Assembly: GCA_023078555.1 (NCBI GenBank)
Contig: CM041198.1
Location: 3,891,354-3,955,353, forward strand
Reading direction: 5' to 3'
DNA: 64,000 bases
Source of the DNA: Ulva prolifera
Taxonomy: Eukaryota; Chlorophyta; Ulvophyceae; Ulvales; Ulvaceae
The notes under the pieces are model-generated. The model was not told where the DNA came from. It made no database searches and saw only the letters and a list, made by a program, of their open reading frames with translations. Below are positions 45,598-57,938 of the stretch, piece by piece. The translations under genes and the position numbers were made by a program. Position 1 is the stretch's first letter; every line of letters starts with the position of its first letter.

Positions 45598-46349
45598 CTT
45601 GAGCTACTCTAGCAGGGCCTGATGTCACGCCGCTGGAAGAACTACGGGATTGCACAGATGTGCGCAGTGCGAGCTGTCACTGCACTGTTACCATTGACAC
45701 ATTAGTAGCTGCACAAAATGGGACGTCGTTGTGGAGGTTGAGACTCTCATTGCCTTGAGTGGCGTCCTGCCTGGTCTTGCTTAATGGTTGCCAAAGCAGT
45801 GCTCGCATCCATGTGAACCCCTCGTGACAACGCGACTTTCCAGCAGCGAATTCGTAAGACTCGCCACGCAATGATCTCCAGGCAGCGAAAGATCATTCAC
45901 AGCCTTCGAAACGAAAGTTAATTCGCGTTCTTCCAAACTTCAGGTTTATATTCATTCTTACAGATAGGCGACGCGAACAATTCATTCGAAGTGACCGATG
46001 TTCTGACTGTGACTTGTGCAGTCAATGCTCGAGCTCGCCACTGCACGGTAACCTGAGACAAAATTCCAACAGCGCGTCAACGCTTTATCGTAGATGCCCC
46101 GAATGGCGGTGCCTCAACTAAGGGGATGTACGCTTTGTCACGTTCTTGCACGGTAATTCAGCGCAGCTTGCTGCGACACTGTCAGCTCAACGTGAAAGTC
46201 GAGTAAGACTGCATGTTCTCTCGTTCTCGCCCAACACCTTTGCATCAAACTCTGGAGATGTAGGGTTAGTTGCTGCTCGAATGAGTGTGACTTGATGCTC
46301 CGCATACGATCCAGGCATGATCAAAGTGTGGCTGAGACCTCTTGCACCA
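45598..46349. other. Intergenic stretch upstream of the Sec61 alpha gene
   Basis: It is lower in GC than the neighbouring exons, with no recognisable gene or repeat. It probably holds the Sec61 alpha promoter and the 3' end of the AIG2-like gene. Confidence 0.5.
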
Positions 46350-47524
46350 TCAAATATCAACCTCCGCTGCCCAGTATGTATTGAAATCATTTTGCATAAA
46401 ACTTTCGAAATCCCAAGGCTCCAGATCTAGCATGTGCTCATAGTCTGGAGACCACACGTAGACGTATGCGGTCATCTGGTCTCCTGAGTCCTGCACATTC
46501 AATCATCAGATTAGTCAAATATCTCAAGGAAGGGACAGTCACGGATTTCAGGATCATATATGTATCAGCTGTCTGTCGTCACTGAGGTTGCCTGGTCTGG
46601 CTCAGGCCTCCAAATTGCTAATTGGGTTTTGCTGCGTACAGCCTCCTACGCCAACTTGCAACACACTGTAATTTTGAATTTTTTTATGATGAACATGAAT
46701 GATTCGTGAGGTTCAGGACTTGGGCATCAAAAATGGATCTCTGTCCAGGCAGGCTGTGAGGACTGCTTGCATTGCTGACACTGACCTATGGCGGATGGCC
46801 CTCGCCATGCTAGACCGGAATAGGTGGCATCAAGGGATGATGCAATGTGACGAATTTTAGGGCCATACCGCTGTCACCACCACTTGATTGCGATTGTACT
46901 CCTCTGCTTCATAGTCTACATTGCAACAATGTGTTGATGACTGTGCCTAAGCGTGGTATAATCGCCCTCACGCCTCAGGCAAGGAATCATTCAACAAGAC
47001 ATATTCCTTTCGAGTGCAGTCTCTCTTGTTCTGTTTAAGGTATTAATTGTGCATGGCTAGATGCCATGCAATAAGGACAGTGAGCACAGTGTCAGCCCCT
47101 GACTGCTTGAAAAGACATAGCATCAATGCGTCAGGATCCTCGCAGCCCTTGATCGTTCAATGTCGAGGACAGAAGGAGATTTGCCCAGGGCCACACACCA
47201 TCCAGTATCTTCAGTTCTTCAGCGTTCAACCCCTTCAGAAGCTACATCAGCTTCAGACCGGTCAGTCTGGCCTGATCATGTTGCAGGCATCACAGCGAGA
47301 TGTGAAGCAGAGCAGGAGTGGTCGAAGCCAGGTAGCTCCCTCACCTTTCCGTTCACATTCTCTCCCGGCTTTGCAACAATTGCAGGAAACGCTGCACTTT
47401 TGACACGATATCGTATGTGATCGGAGAGCGTGGCACCAGTGCTTGCTGGAATACGACCAAGAAGTTTGCCCGCGATTTGATCTGCCATAAGTGTTCCATA
47501 CACAAACACGTTCACGCTTGCCAT
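46350..47524 (-). CDS. AIG2-like gamma-glutamylcyclotransferase-family protein
   Basis: Four exons join in phase: 47524-47345, 47241-47199, 46915-46869 and 46490-46350, giving 136 residues. The family signature is clear: VFVYGTLM at residues 6-13, RYRVKSAAFPAIV, NGKVLLKGLNAEELKILDDYE, EEYNR, and AYVYVW with PWDFESF near the end. These match plant AIG2-like proteins, small beta-barrel enzymes of the gamma-glutamylcyclotransferase fold that act on gamma-glutamyl amines or peptides. EEY holds the family's acidic residue position, so activity is plausible, but the substrate cannot be told. Exons 2 and 3 are only 43 and 47 nt. Its neighbours are Sec61 alpha downstream and the eEF1A-like gene upstream, all on the minus strand. 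Confidence 0.92.
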
Positions 47525-48040
47525 AGACGCGATCCGCTACTGATGCAATGTCAACGGCCTTACGACAAGATGCAATTCCGAAATAAAATTGTTTGACCGC
47601 ACAAAAGTGTTGCCTGAACTCTGAATGCCACAGGTGGCGCTGACGATCACAGTTTGAAATCTGTCATGACTCCTGGTCAACTCCAGGCGCTCTGTGAAGT
47701 CGACATCGACAATTGTTTGCGCGACACAGGACCGATGCTGAATGAATGCAAGGTATTTGCAACGAGGCAAGGGCGAATCTGTTCATGCACATACCAGCAG
47801 ATATCATCATCACACCGACAGTCAACATCCGTGTGCAGCACTAGATAGTTGAATACGCTGGAGCACGACATTCCACCTGATTCTCGCCATGCAATGAAAA
47901 ATGCAGCATGTCTAGACAGGCGGATATATCTGTTGCTGCTCTCGAGATCGGCCCCAAGTCCACCTGGTTCTTTCATGGCCCATCCAACATCTAGAAACAG
48001 GGGCATGTTTCGCAACCAATGACCCTTTGCCCTGCCAGTA
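47525..48040. other. Intergenic stretch between the AIG2-like and eEF1A-like genes
   Basis: About 516 bp with no recognised feature. It should hold the promoter of the AIG2-like gene and the 3' untranslated region of the eEF1A-like gene. Confidence 0.45.
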
Positions 48041-51000
48041 TCAAGGCTCTGGGTGAACACCCGCGTATATCGGCACGGTGGTCGTGCTCTTTGTGACACA
48101 CTTGACCATGCCCACAGCAATGACGGTATCATCTTGGCGAATGCAGAACCGGCTGAGCAACGGAAAGTCCACAGCAGCTTCAATGCACACCTGCATGCAA
48201 CCACCCACCTCTTCACAATGCCACCGCCCTGTACCAGTTCAACTGCATCTCACCATAGCAATGCTGTACACAGGGTCCCACGGACTGTCGCAACACCGAC
48301 CCAAATCAGTTTTAGCGCCAAAGAGTGATGGGGCCACGATCAACACGGTTACACATTCTGGACCGCCGCAAAGGCACATGTGCCACACAGACTTGACTTG
48401 CGCATGCTGAGCAGGGGACCATGCCGGCTGGCTCTGAGCCAGACAACGTTGACACAGCAGTCTGTTGTGCAATGCTGTTCTGCACATCGGTCTTGCAATT
48501 CGGGACAGGTAGCCCCAGACCGACGACACCGTGCGCCACATTGAGCGCAGCAACAGGCGAGTCATGGCAACGGGCCGACCGCAATGCTGCCATGCAGCAG
48601 CTGCAAAGTCACACAGTCACAAGCGAAGAAACCACTACTGTGTTGTGTCGTTCATAGGATTCACACGTGTCAAATGGAATGCGACTTCGACCTGCGCAGG
48701 TGTTGAAGGCGCCATGTCCATCACTGAGGGCGGGCTGAGGGGGCAGGGGCGGGACATCCAGCGGCCGCTAACAATAACAACAAGGAGGCGGGCATTAACG
48801 TCACGAGCGCACAGCGGGCAAATCAGGGGGACCAGACGGGGGTGCTGCACCGCCTGCAGCTTCAGACTCACATCGCCACAGATCAGCTGCCAGTGCAGAG
48901 CGGTCAATGTAATCAACAGCTCGGGATGTCGCATGGCAGAGCACCAGACCATACCACACGCCATTGCAACCAAAAGCAGGGAGGGGGGGGGGGGTCGCGG
49001 ATGGCGCACCGGCTGCAGGGGGTCGAGGCGGCAGAAGCCGACCTCCCCGGCCTTGAGCACCGCCGGCGCCTCCTCCAGCACCTTGCCGGACCGCCGGTCG
49101 ATCTTCTGCAGCAGCGCGTCGACGCGGCAGCGCGCGCACGCCGTGCAGATGTCGAGGGTGACCTCCTTGCCCGCCACCGTCTCGGCGGCGCGGTTGAGCT
49201 GCACGAGTTGCGCAACGAACGACTCCGCGACGGCGCTCGGGCTGACGGCCGCGTCCGACACGATCATGCCCTGCCGCGCCTCGATCACCTGCAGCCGGCA
49301 GCGGGATGTGGCTGTGAGGCACGCGTGCGGGTGCGCCTGTGAGGCATGTCTGCAGGGACGCCTGCGTGGCATGTCCGATGCAGCGGCGATGAGGCATGCA
49401 TGCCGGTGCGCCTGTGAGGCATGTACGTGGGTGCAGCCATAAGAGGGAACCTGGAGTCCTGCCCAACCACATGTGACTGCTGGGGCCGCAGGCTGGGGGC
49501 GACCGGGCGCCAAAGGCAGACCGTCCGCCGTAGTCAGGGCACACAGCTCCACACATGACATCGGAGCATTCACAGTGTACGTACCCACGCTCAGGCGGCG
49601 CAGCTACGTAAGATGCATACGAGCTCCACTCGGAGGGGGGGAGGTGAATGCGTGAGCGCCAATGTTGGACCCCAGTATGCAGAACCACGCAGACAGATAC
49701 AGTTGACACCCAGAACATAGGCACACCCACGTTGTCTGGGTCACTTCAGCGCACCACAAGGCACATGCAGCCAATAGCACCATGCAGCAGCTACATCGCT
49801 GCTCAGACCGGGCACCAGGCTACACAAAAGCAATGGCAGCGATACTGCAACATACATCATCCACGCCAGAACGCCGCAGTGCATGCAGCACTTCCGACGG
49901 AGGGCAATTGCCGGAAGCTGAGAGTGCGGGCATTACTGGACAATTAAGAGAAACTCGTTTCAAATCGGTGGAGGTGGGAGGGCCACACGCTGGCAGGGGG
50001 GGCGGTGACGGAGAAGATGACGGTGTCGCCGGCCTGGGCGCTCGCCGCGACGACGCTGTTCGCGGACAGGCTCTTGACGTCGGTGGACAGGCTGCCTGGC
50101 ATGAAGATCACCTGCTGCACACCACACCCACCGCTGTCACCCCGTCATGTCACGCACACGGATGACGGCCGCCTCGCAGCGTTCTGCACCGGTGTCGTAG
50201 GGATCGACTGCACTGCTGCACCAGTGTGGCAATCGCACCGGCGAACGTCACGCGACCGGGCGCTTTCCGGCAGTCTGTTTCGACTGTTTTGCACTTGAGC
50301 CATGGTGCTAGAGTGTCGCGTGTGGGGGCGACAGGTTTTGGTCACCGTATTCAGACGAGAGTATACAGGTTCCCGGGGTGGGCTGGCCCAGACTGATGCG
50401 TGGACAAACATGTACAGACCGCAGGAGCATCTTCAGATGGCCAGCAAGAGCCCAACACCGTAGTATGGATTGGCAGACAGCAAGTGCATGCATGCACTAA
50501 AAAAAGTCAGGCATTGTCACAGAATCGCAGGTGTTCCAAACAACTTGTTTGTGCCTTCAGACATTGGTACTGAGATAGGATCAGCTGTTGCGGAGGAGAG
50601 CCGTACGCTTCCCAGACGCATTGTGCCATACTCGATGCGCCCCTGGCACACCCACAACGCCCCATCGTCGCTGGCCTTTACTGCGAATAGCACCACCCGC
50701 AGAGGCTTCTCTGGTAACCGCTTGGGCTGCTCCCCAGCGGCTAGTTGCTCCAACAGAGTCAGGCCCTTATGCCTGCATCAACAGTCAGTACAGTCCACAC
50801 AACGCTTGCCAGTCATGAAAGGCACGAGTCGAGAGGCATAACGTTGCAACGCTGATTTATATAGCACTATCAGGCCTGGCAGCGCAAAGATATGAACACT
50901 ACGCAGCGTATGTTCATTGATCAGTGTTTGTGCAGCGGACTACCTCGATCAGCAGGATTGACAAGTGATCGCGGTGAACCAGCTACAATGCTTGTCCGGA

Positions 51001-51919
51001 CGAATGACGGACAGTTTCGGCGGAAACGGCCAAGCACAATAGCTGCTCGCAGCTGGGCCCAGCTTGACACATACCAGGAGAGGTTGCCGCTGACTTCAGA
51101 AATGTTGTCGCCACACAGACCTGACACTGGTACACATGACACACGGTCTTGGACGAATCCAACCCTCTTCAAATATCGCAGAACTTCGCCCTGACAGGTT
51201 TCATAGCGCTTTCGGCTATAAGGCACCTCTAAATTATCGAGTTGCGTGATTGCAACCACAACACTTCTGACTCCAAAGGCATACGCCAGCAGCGCATGAG
51301 TCCGCGTTTGACCGCCTTTGGACATGCCCTCTTCAAATTTGTCTGCAAAAAACAGCCTATCAGACTCTGGAGCTGCCACGTGCACCTGCGTCTAGCTACC
51401 ATGCTGTGATAATAGTTGTTCAACATGCTGTTCTCAGTGCTGCTGGGTATCGTACTCTCTGATGCATCTACGACCAGCACCATGGCGTCAGCGCCAGATA
51501 GGCCAGAAACAACTGCTCGTTGATATTCAGGCCGTCCAGGAGCATCTACAACTGCTAGTGTTGCTGCATCCGTGTCGATTGAACGTAATTTGCACTCCTT
51601 GGTGCCTCCATCATCCCATTCAGTGGCTTCTTGATCCAGAAGCTGCAGGAATGAGAGAAATAAGGCAAGATCAAAAGAGCTGAGTTATGTCATGTTATTT
51701 TCGCAGCTCTATATCATGGTTGTGTGGAGGTTGGTGCACCATTGCGTATCTGGACGACCTGCGGTCTCGCTCTGCGGCCTTGGCTTCAGTAGCTTTGTAT
51801 TTCTCCTCATCGATGTTGCCGAGCGCATACAGAAGATGGCCAATGAGTGTGCTCTTGCCGCAGCCAGGATGACCTACAATAGCCAGAGATAAACGCTTCT
51901 TGGCAGCTGGGGCTGCCAT
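48041..51919 (-). CDS. Divergent eEF1A-family translational GTPase
   Basis: Seven exons join in phase: 51919-51740, 51642-51472, 51385-51075, 50772-50607, 50114-49989, 49288-49010 and 48190-48041, giving 460 residues, the size of eEF1A. All three domains are present: G domain (GQTRTHALLAYAFGV, VPVSGLCGDN, LSWHKGLTLLEQL), domain II (GRIEYGTMRLGSQVIFMPG, AQAGDTVIFSV) and domain III (IDRRSGKVLEEAPAVLKAGE, LLSRFCIRQDDTVIAVGMVK). Canonical eEF1A brings aminoacyl-tRNA to the ribosome. Here key motifs differ: the P-loop reads GHPGCGKS, not GHVDSGKS (16-23); ERGIT reads DDGGT (70-74); DAPGH reads DAPGR (93-97, catalytic His lost); and NKMD reads TQLD (164-167). Nucleotide specificity and hydrolysis may therefore be changed. 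A paralogue of eEF1A, EFL or HBS1 with a new role is my best reading. Confidence 0.9.
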
Positions 51920-53326
51920 GTCGTGCAGAATACTCGACAGCGCAGGAACGAAAGCGGTTGAACTTCCAAACGAGTGCCTCCGGAAATACATCAAGATCTC
52001 CAATTGGCGACATCTTCCTTCCGATCCTCGGCACATCCATCACAGTCTTGCTTGCGTTTTGCTACGCCAGATCCAACAAAACCCCGTAGCCACGCAGCTT
52101 CATGCCGCAAGCACGCGCGCAGCCATGCGGTGCGCCGCGGTACGGATAGCTGAACCTCGAGCAAGCGCATATTTGAACGCCTTGCTTCGCATCCATATTC
52201 ATGTGTGTATGTTGACATCCATCATTGCCATCAGAACGTAGCAGCGCTCTGCCGTGTCACTCTGTGGAGAGGCCTTGCACACTGGTGTACATCTCTACTG
52301 CAGTCTACGCAACAACACAGTGGAACCGTAATATCCCTAAGCTTTTCAGAGCGATCGCTTCAACGGCACGGCTATGGTCTCCACTGTCAGAAGTTTCCTG
52401 CAAACGCTGTTGGAACGCCACGCAGAGGAGCCATTTGAAATGACACACCGTATGTGCTAGGGGCAGCTCGGACGGTCACTTATGCAGCCAGTCTTTGAGG
52501 CAAGCGACGTTGCAAGCGACATTGCAGAGAGCTTGAGCTGCCGTGTGCCACTGTGGCGCTTGGCAACCACAATCACAGCTCTGCCAAATCCAGTTATCTT
52601 GGCAACGCTGCGGCAACGCTGCACTCACGCTCTACTCTCTACTTCTTGAGGCCGCGGTCTCCAGGCCTTCTCATGCTGTGCCTTACAGGCTCCTCTGCTC
52701 ACTCTACTTCTGGCAGCATTGACATGCAACACTAGCTGCCGTCGCTAGCTGAGAAACTAAATGACAAGCTAATTGATAGCTATGTCAGAACGCTTGTGTC
52801 GTGTAGCCGCACTGATGGAAGTCAGCTCTGGTGTCAGGGACGCCAGTGCAGAACCCACACAACCTGCCACACCCGACAAGGCCCTGCCAGGGACACCGCA
52901 CGGATAGTTGATCAGCCGCTGCTGCAAAAGAACCAGGCCAGCAGTGTCATCCGCAAGGTTTATGCTTCAGTGCGCACTGTGCTGATCGCGCCGCTGCCGT
53001 TCACAATGACCAGCTTGCACAGCCCAGTCGATGTGAAAGTACTGAGGGCTACGCATCATGCACACTTCTTAAGCGAGATCCGCAGCTTCCTGTGGCCGCT
53101 GCGTATCACTCCCCGGCGACTTCACGGAGACCACTGGATGTGTGGGGCTGCTTTGGTGACGGGGCTTGCTTGAAATCGCCCTTCAGTGCGGTGGCAAGCC
53201 CTCCAACGTGGCCACCGGTGGCCGTGTGCACATCTAGCTGTTACCGAAACATATGCCGGAATATATGTTGCGCCATGTACTATATGAGGTAGAAATGTGC
53301 ACTGGTTGTTGCTGGTTACATGACAA

Positions 53327-54064
53327 TCACGGACAGACACGACATGTTTCGGTCTTGCCAAAGGGCCTCATCAGATGTCTAGGTGTTGTGCCATGTACAT
53401 ACTCAGTCCAGGGATGCAAGGACTCTTCTGTGTGGGAGTCTGTGAGCGTGATTGCCCATTTCCATCTATCGGTACTAACGTGAGTGGCCACTTGCATGAC
53501 ATCATACGGCCACCATGCAGGATCGATCGGTGTCGAATTGGGAGGCTTCAGGAATTGCAGATGTATACCGGTTCTGCGGATATACATATGCAGGTCTGTG
53601 CAATGTAAATACGTAGCTAGAGCTGCGGGGAGCATGCAGCTAACTGTGCCACCCCATGAGGCCCTGTGTGCCACGGAATTCATAAACATGTCCCTGCTGC
53701 AGTTTCGCCGCGCCACGTTAGACCTGGGCAGCCAGGAGACCTTGACAGCACAAGAAAGATGCTCCTGCGAGCAGAGGCCGGGGCCTACTTGCATATCCAA
53801 TCGGATCGATCTTCGACACAGCAAGTCCACAGTGGTTTCGCGGCCTGCATGGTACGGCGTTAATGGTTCGGATTCGATATCTGCGGCGCCGCCCCCGGAT
53901 ATACTGTGTCTACGTGGATCAGTGCGGCGGCTGTTGGGAATGTCGTAGGACTCGCGAGATGCGCTTTCTGGCTCAAGATAAGCATGCGCGATAGGCTTAA
54001 GCGGCATCGTAGAAATCAGCATGAGCTTCACTTGTTCATTGATCTGCGAAAGACCTCGGAGCAT
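53327..54064 (-). CDS. Hypothetical protein
   Basis: This ATG frame of 245 codons is unusually long for the local GC content. It has a Trp/His-rich second half (TPIDPAWWPYDVMQ) and no signal peptide or low complexity. A 155-codon plus-strand frame overlaps it, so the strand is uncertain. No family is recognised. Confidence 0.3.
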   Translation of the reverse strand: MLRGLSQINEQVKLMLISTMPLKPIAHAYLEPESASRESYDIPNSRRTDPRRHSISGGGAADIESEPLTPYHAGRETTVDLLCRRSIRLDMQVGPGLCSQEHLSCAVKVSWLPRSNVARRNCSRDMFMNSVAHRASWGGTVSCMLPAALATYLHCTDLHMYIRRTGIHLQFLKPPNSTPIDPAWWPYDVMQVATHVSTDRWKWAITLTDSHTEESLHPWTEYVHGTTPRHLMRPFGKTETCRVCP

Positions 54065-54135
54065 CTATACCAGAAACTGTCCAAGCATTGTCCTCGTGCA
54101 AACGCGTCAAGCCAGCCAGCCCGTCTGATCTGCAG

Positions 54136-54492
54136 TCAAATGGGTGCTACTCTGTCAGTAGATGAGCTAAGTTGGCTTCGTCGCTGTTTGTTTGCTGATA
54201 TTTTCAGATAACAGCTGCGTTCCGGCTCGGTTGGAGACGCACAGCTGCGGACGTGGCACGGCACTGCCGTGGGCGACCCAAGATCAAGTTCGTACCAGGA
54301 TCTGTACAGAAGTGATACAAGGCCATTGTAATGGCGAAAAAAGGCACGGCTTTGCGTGTTGCTTGACAGGACTTCGGCATGTGCCATCTGCTGTACATTT
54401 CGAATCTTGCATAACGCTGCGAACGCGAGTTCACGGCCAGCACCATTCCTTAAACAATACTCAGAACTTTCAATTACGCTTTCATCATTCAT
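54136..54492 (-). CDS. Hypothetical ORF, possibly a first exon
   Basis: The frame starts MNDESVIESSEYCLRNGAGR and has balanced composition through FFRHYNGLVSLLYRSWYELD. Coding quality then drops, so a donor may lie near 54250. It is divergent to the IFRD gene, 130 bp away, and could share its promoter region. No family is recognised. Confidence 0.3.
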   Translation of the reverse strand: MNDESVIESSEYCLRNGAGRELAFAALCKIRNVQQMAHAEVLSSNTQSRAFFRHYNGLVSLLYRSWYELDLGSPTAVPCHVRSCASPTEPERSCYLKISANKQRRSQLSSSTDRVAPI

Positions 54493-54622
54493 GACGTGCA
54501 CGTCTAGTTGATGGTGGCCACTGCGCGATGTGTGTGCGCAAAAGAATCAAGCGTAAAGGGCACGCGCTGCAGGGCGCAAGAAAGACGTGCAGGGCGAGAC
54601 TGATGAATGCACAACTGACTCA

Positions 54623-57600
54623 ATGACGGCCGTCGATGTGCCAATCGATCCCTGGGAGAAGGCATGGGACGCCACGATGGACAGCAGTGCTGCAGCGCGC
54701 GTCAAGGGCGTGCAAAGCCTGTGCAAAATGTTGCAGTCGGGCTACTGCATTGATGCTGTGCATCAACAGTGCGTTCTCCCCGTCGTAGCTCAGGCGCAGC
54801 CTCTTGTCGAGGGCTGGTCGTGCTGGAGACATGCGCCACATGCAGGGAGCAGAAGTTCGTGGACCTGGCCGAGTCCACATTTTCGTCGAAGCGCCCGGAC
54901 AAAGCGCTGGAGACCGCAGTTTGTCAGATGATATCGCTTGTCTTCCTAACGCTGGGCCGAGACTGCCTCTCTGCTTACGACTCGCTGTTCGACTTGATGC
55001 AGGTATGCTCAGACCAGCTGTATGCAACGCACCGAACGCCATGGCATGCCACAGCCGGCCCGATAGCTGCTCTTGTGGGCGCACACTGTGCCCTCCAAAA
55101 ACCCGCCCTTCAAAACTGACACGTGAATGCAACATCGCCTGAATCACCTGACGCCCATGCACATGCACCCAGGTGCAGCTGTCCAATCTCCAGGAAACGC
55201 CATGTCCACCCCCGCTGTGCCTCACGCTTACATCCACCTTGCCATCAAATTGCACATGCACCAACCTCATACCGGGTTGCGGATTTGCAATGCTGCACTG
55301 GGTGTCAATTCCATCTGTCCGCGCAGCTGTGTGACCCCGCCCGTATCCAATGATACCAGGTATACTCTGCGCCTCATCCTTGCACACCCTCCACGCCCCT
55401 CACCTCCCTCCTTTGAGTCCTCGCACCCGAGCTCAGACTCGCTCCGGGCGTGGCAGTCGGTGCTGACGTGCTTCATCGGCGCTGCTACCTGTGGCAGCTA
55501 TCTCCGTGCAACACAGGCGCATGCCAGGTACCGTAAAGTGAAGTATATCGAAATGTTCCGGCCGTCGTTCCGTTCGTCTGTGCTCGTCATCTACCATGCA
55601 CTGGCCCAAGCCCCCATGCGCTATCACACAGCTCAACCCCACAGCGCCATGCAGGAGCGGGCGCGGGAGGGCAAGGCGAAGGGTGCGGCCGCGACCGCCC
55701 TTGCCTGCGGCGCAGTGGCCGCAGGGGGCTCCGACCACGATCGCCTGCGTGCCCTGCGCGCGCTCGCCGGGCTGTGGCTGACGCACCGCGGCGCCGACCT
55801 CGAGACCGCGCTGCGCGGCTGGACCCTCGTGCTCACGACCGTCGACGTGCGCACGCTCAGCACGCCGCTCATCGACGCCACCCTGCACCACCTCGCCCAG
55901 CACCTCGCCGTGCGCCCCCCACCTGCCTCCCGTGTTCGCTCAGCACCCCCTCCGGCAGGTCCACATCCCTCTCACAGATGGCTCCATGCATTCAATGATT
56001 CAGTGCCGGTTTGTACCGTATCAATACAATTCGCGCCGACTTACCTTCGGCTTTCCGGCTCTCACATCTGACACATGGCGATTCCACCGCTCTGACTCTT
56101 CAAAGTGTCACACCGCGATTGTGCAGCCGGTACCTGTTTGAACCTCGTCCATGCGTGCGTGCAGGGCAGCCAGGTGGCCGTGCGCAGCGCGGCGTGCGAG
56201 GCGCTCGGCGTTCTGTACTCGACGTGCGGCCTCGAGGTCCTCCCGGACGACGACGACGAGCTCCTGCCGGCGGACGGCGGTGCCTCCGCCTCGACCGCGA
56301 GCCTCGACGGCTCGGCGTGCACCGTCAGCGAGGAGGCCCGGGGGGCGCTCGAGACGGGCTTCCACGGCGTGCTCTCCCGCATCGACGACCTCGCGCGCAA
56401 CCGGTGCGTGCCCGCCCCCCGCCCTGCGTGTTCTATATACATATGTACTGGTCATGGAGTCCGGAGTTGTCAATGTTCAAATGCATATGCCTGGGTGATC
56501 ATGCATACATGTACTTTTGGCGTGTCGCCGAGGCTGTGGCCCAGTTTGGTGTGTGCCGGCGATCTATCGCTGTCGTCCACGCTGCTTGGCTGTCTGCACG
56601 TTGCCGAGCCAGCGGCGGCCCGAAGCGGGGTCCGATGGAGGTCCCGAACAGCACGGACCATGCGTGTAGTGAGCGTACAAGCATGGTTTATGTGTGCGTG
56701 GTTTAAATCAAGTATGGTCCAGCTGTTGTGTGCATGTGGTGTAGTGGCACGGCGGGCTCGTGCGGGTCAACGCCCATGCCGGGTACGCTGTGGACGTCGA
56801 ATGATATGACCACTATGCCACTGGACCCCCCTCACGTCGCAATGTGCAAGGGTGTAGTGGCACAGCGATCGTATCACTGGGCGTTCACATCCGCCCATGT
56901 GCCGTACTGTCAGCTGGAATGCAGACTTCGGTGCAGGGAGCGTGCGCACTGTGGAGGCGGCCGTGCCTTAGCGAGATCCAGGAACAGCATGCAGCTGTCA
57001 CAGAGAACGTCCTTGTACATGACTCTCTGTGGGTCGTGTCGTTCGTTTGGTTATGCTCCGGCCACCCAGGGCCCATGAGCATCAACGGGGGCGTGCGCAT
57101 CTGGTGCGCGTGTGTTTGGCGTGTTGCTAGCTGCATCGCAGACTGTGTTCTTGTGCTGCTGTCGCCGTTTCTAGCTCAGTCAGGCGTGCGTTCAACACAG
57201 TGGTGAAGCACGAAGGTGGAGCGTGAAGCTGCCCTATCGAACATGGACCGCGCATGCGTGTGACACTCGTCGGCACGGGCTTCGGCCGTCGTCTCCGCTG
57301 TGATCAATCTAAGACGTGTTGATGCATGGGCTCTGTGTGTGTGGCCGGCTGGGGGGAGGCCAGGTGGTGTGTGCATGTCGTGTCTCACGGGACAATTTGT
57401 ACAGGGGCGACGCGTCGCGGCGGAATAAAGCCGACCGGCGCGCATCGCGGCAGTCTGCGGCAGCAACACTAGCGGCCATGAGCTCCGGCGGCTGTGATGC
57501 CAAGGCTGGGGTTGTGCTCAAGGCGGCGAGCGGCCGCCGCGTCGAGCTCGGCACGCTGGCGGCGCGCCTCGCGTACCGCGAGCTCGCCGCCGTGCTCGGC

Positions 57601-57938
57601 TCCGCGACGCAGGGCCACGTCGCGGCCAACCCGCTGCTGCATGAGGTGCTAGGCCTGGAGGACATGGAGGTGCGCCACTGTGCTGAGACCGACAGGAGCC
57701 GTTGCTGTGGCGTCGTGCGGCAGATGCAGCCGTGGCCCGCGCATAGTCTGCAGAGTCATGTGAGCTTCCTCACAGGCCCGGCGTCCGGTATGTGCATCAC
57801 CGTGTGTCAAGGCAATGTGAGCAGTGTGGGCTTGCTTGTGCCGGTGGCGGCATGGCTTCCACGTGTGTACAGGCGACCGAGGTGAGTGTTGCAACGCAAC
57901 AGCGGTACCCTGTACTGGAGTTTGAGCTGCCTGAGTAA
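54623..57938 (+). CDS. IFRD-family protein (interferon-related developmental regulator)
   Basis: Seven exons join in phase to 405 residues: 54623-54768, 54846-55002, 55418-55527, 55645-55909, 56165-56403, 57405-57669 and 57903-57938. The N-terminal helical-repeat part shows TFSSKRPDKALETAV, LVFLTLGRDC, ALRGWTLVLTTVD and QVAVRSAACEALGVLY. The C-terminal domain is diagnostic: ADRRASRQSAAATLAAM followed by LGTLAARLAYRELAAVLGS and NPLLHEVLGL. IFRD1/2 relatives are conserved in animals, plants and yeast, and bind ribosomes or act as transcriptional cofactors depending on lineage. The exon 3-4 junction has two possible acceptors. Exons 4-6 are extremely GC-rich, while exons 1, 2 and 7 are not. Intron 5 is about 1 kb. 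Confidence 0.93.

Larger units (their letters stand above)
51920..54622. other. 2.7-kb stretch with unrecognised candidate genes
   Basis: Several overlapping frames on both strands look partly coding (52796-53173 +, 53906-54211 +, 53327-54064 -, 54136-54492 -), but none has a recognised domain and strand assignment is ambiguous. No repeat was recognised. Confidence 0.35.

Noticed and set aside
56457-56480. A 20-bp piece resembling the SINE body (CGGAGTTGTCAATGT)
   Set aside because: Too short to separate from chance. A similar scrap at 29366 was rejected for the same reason.
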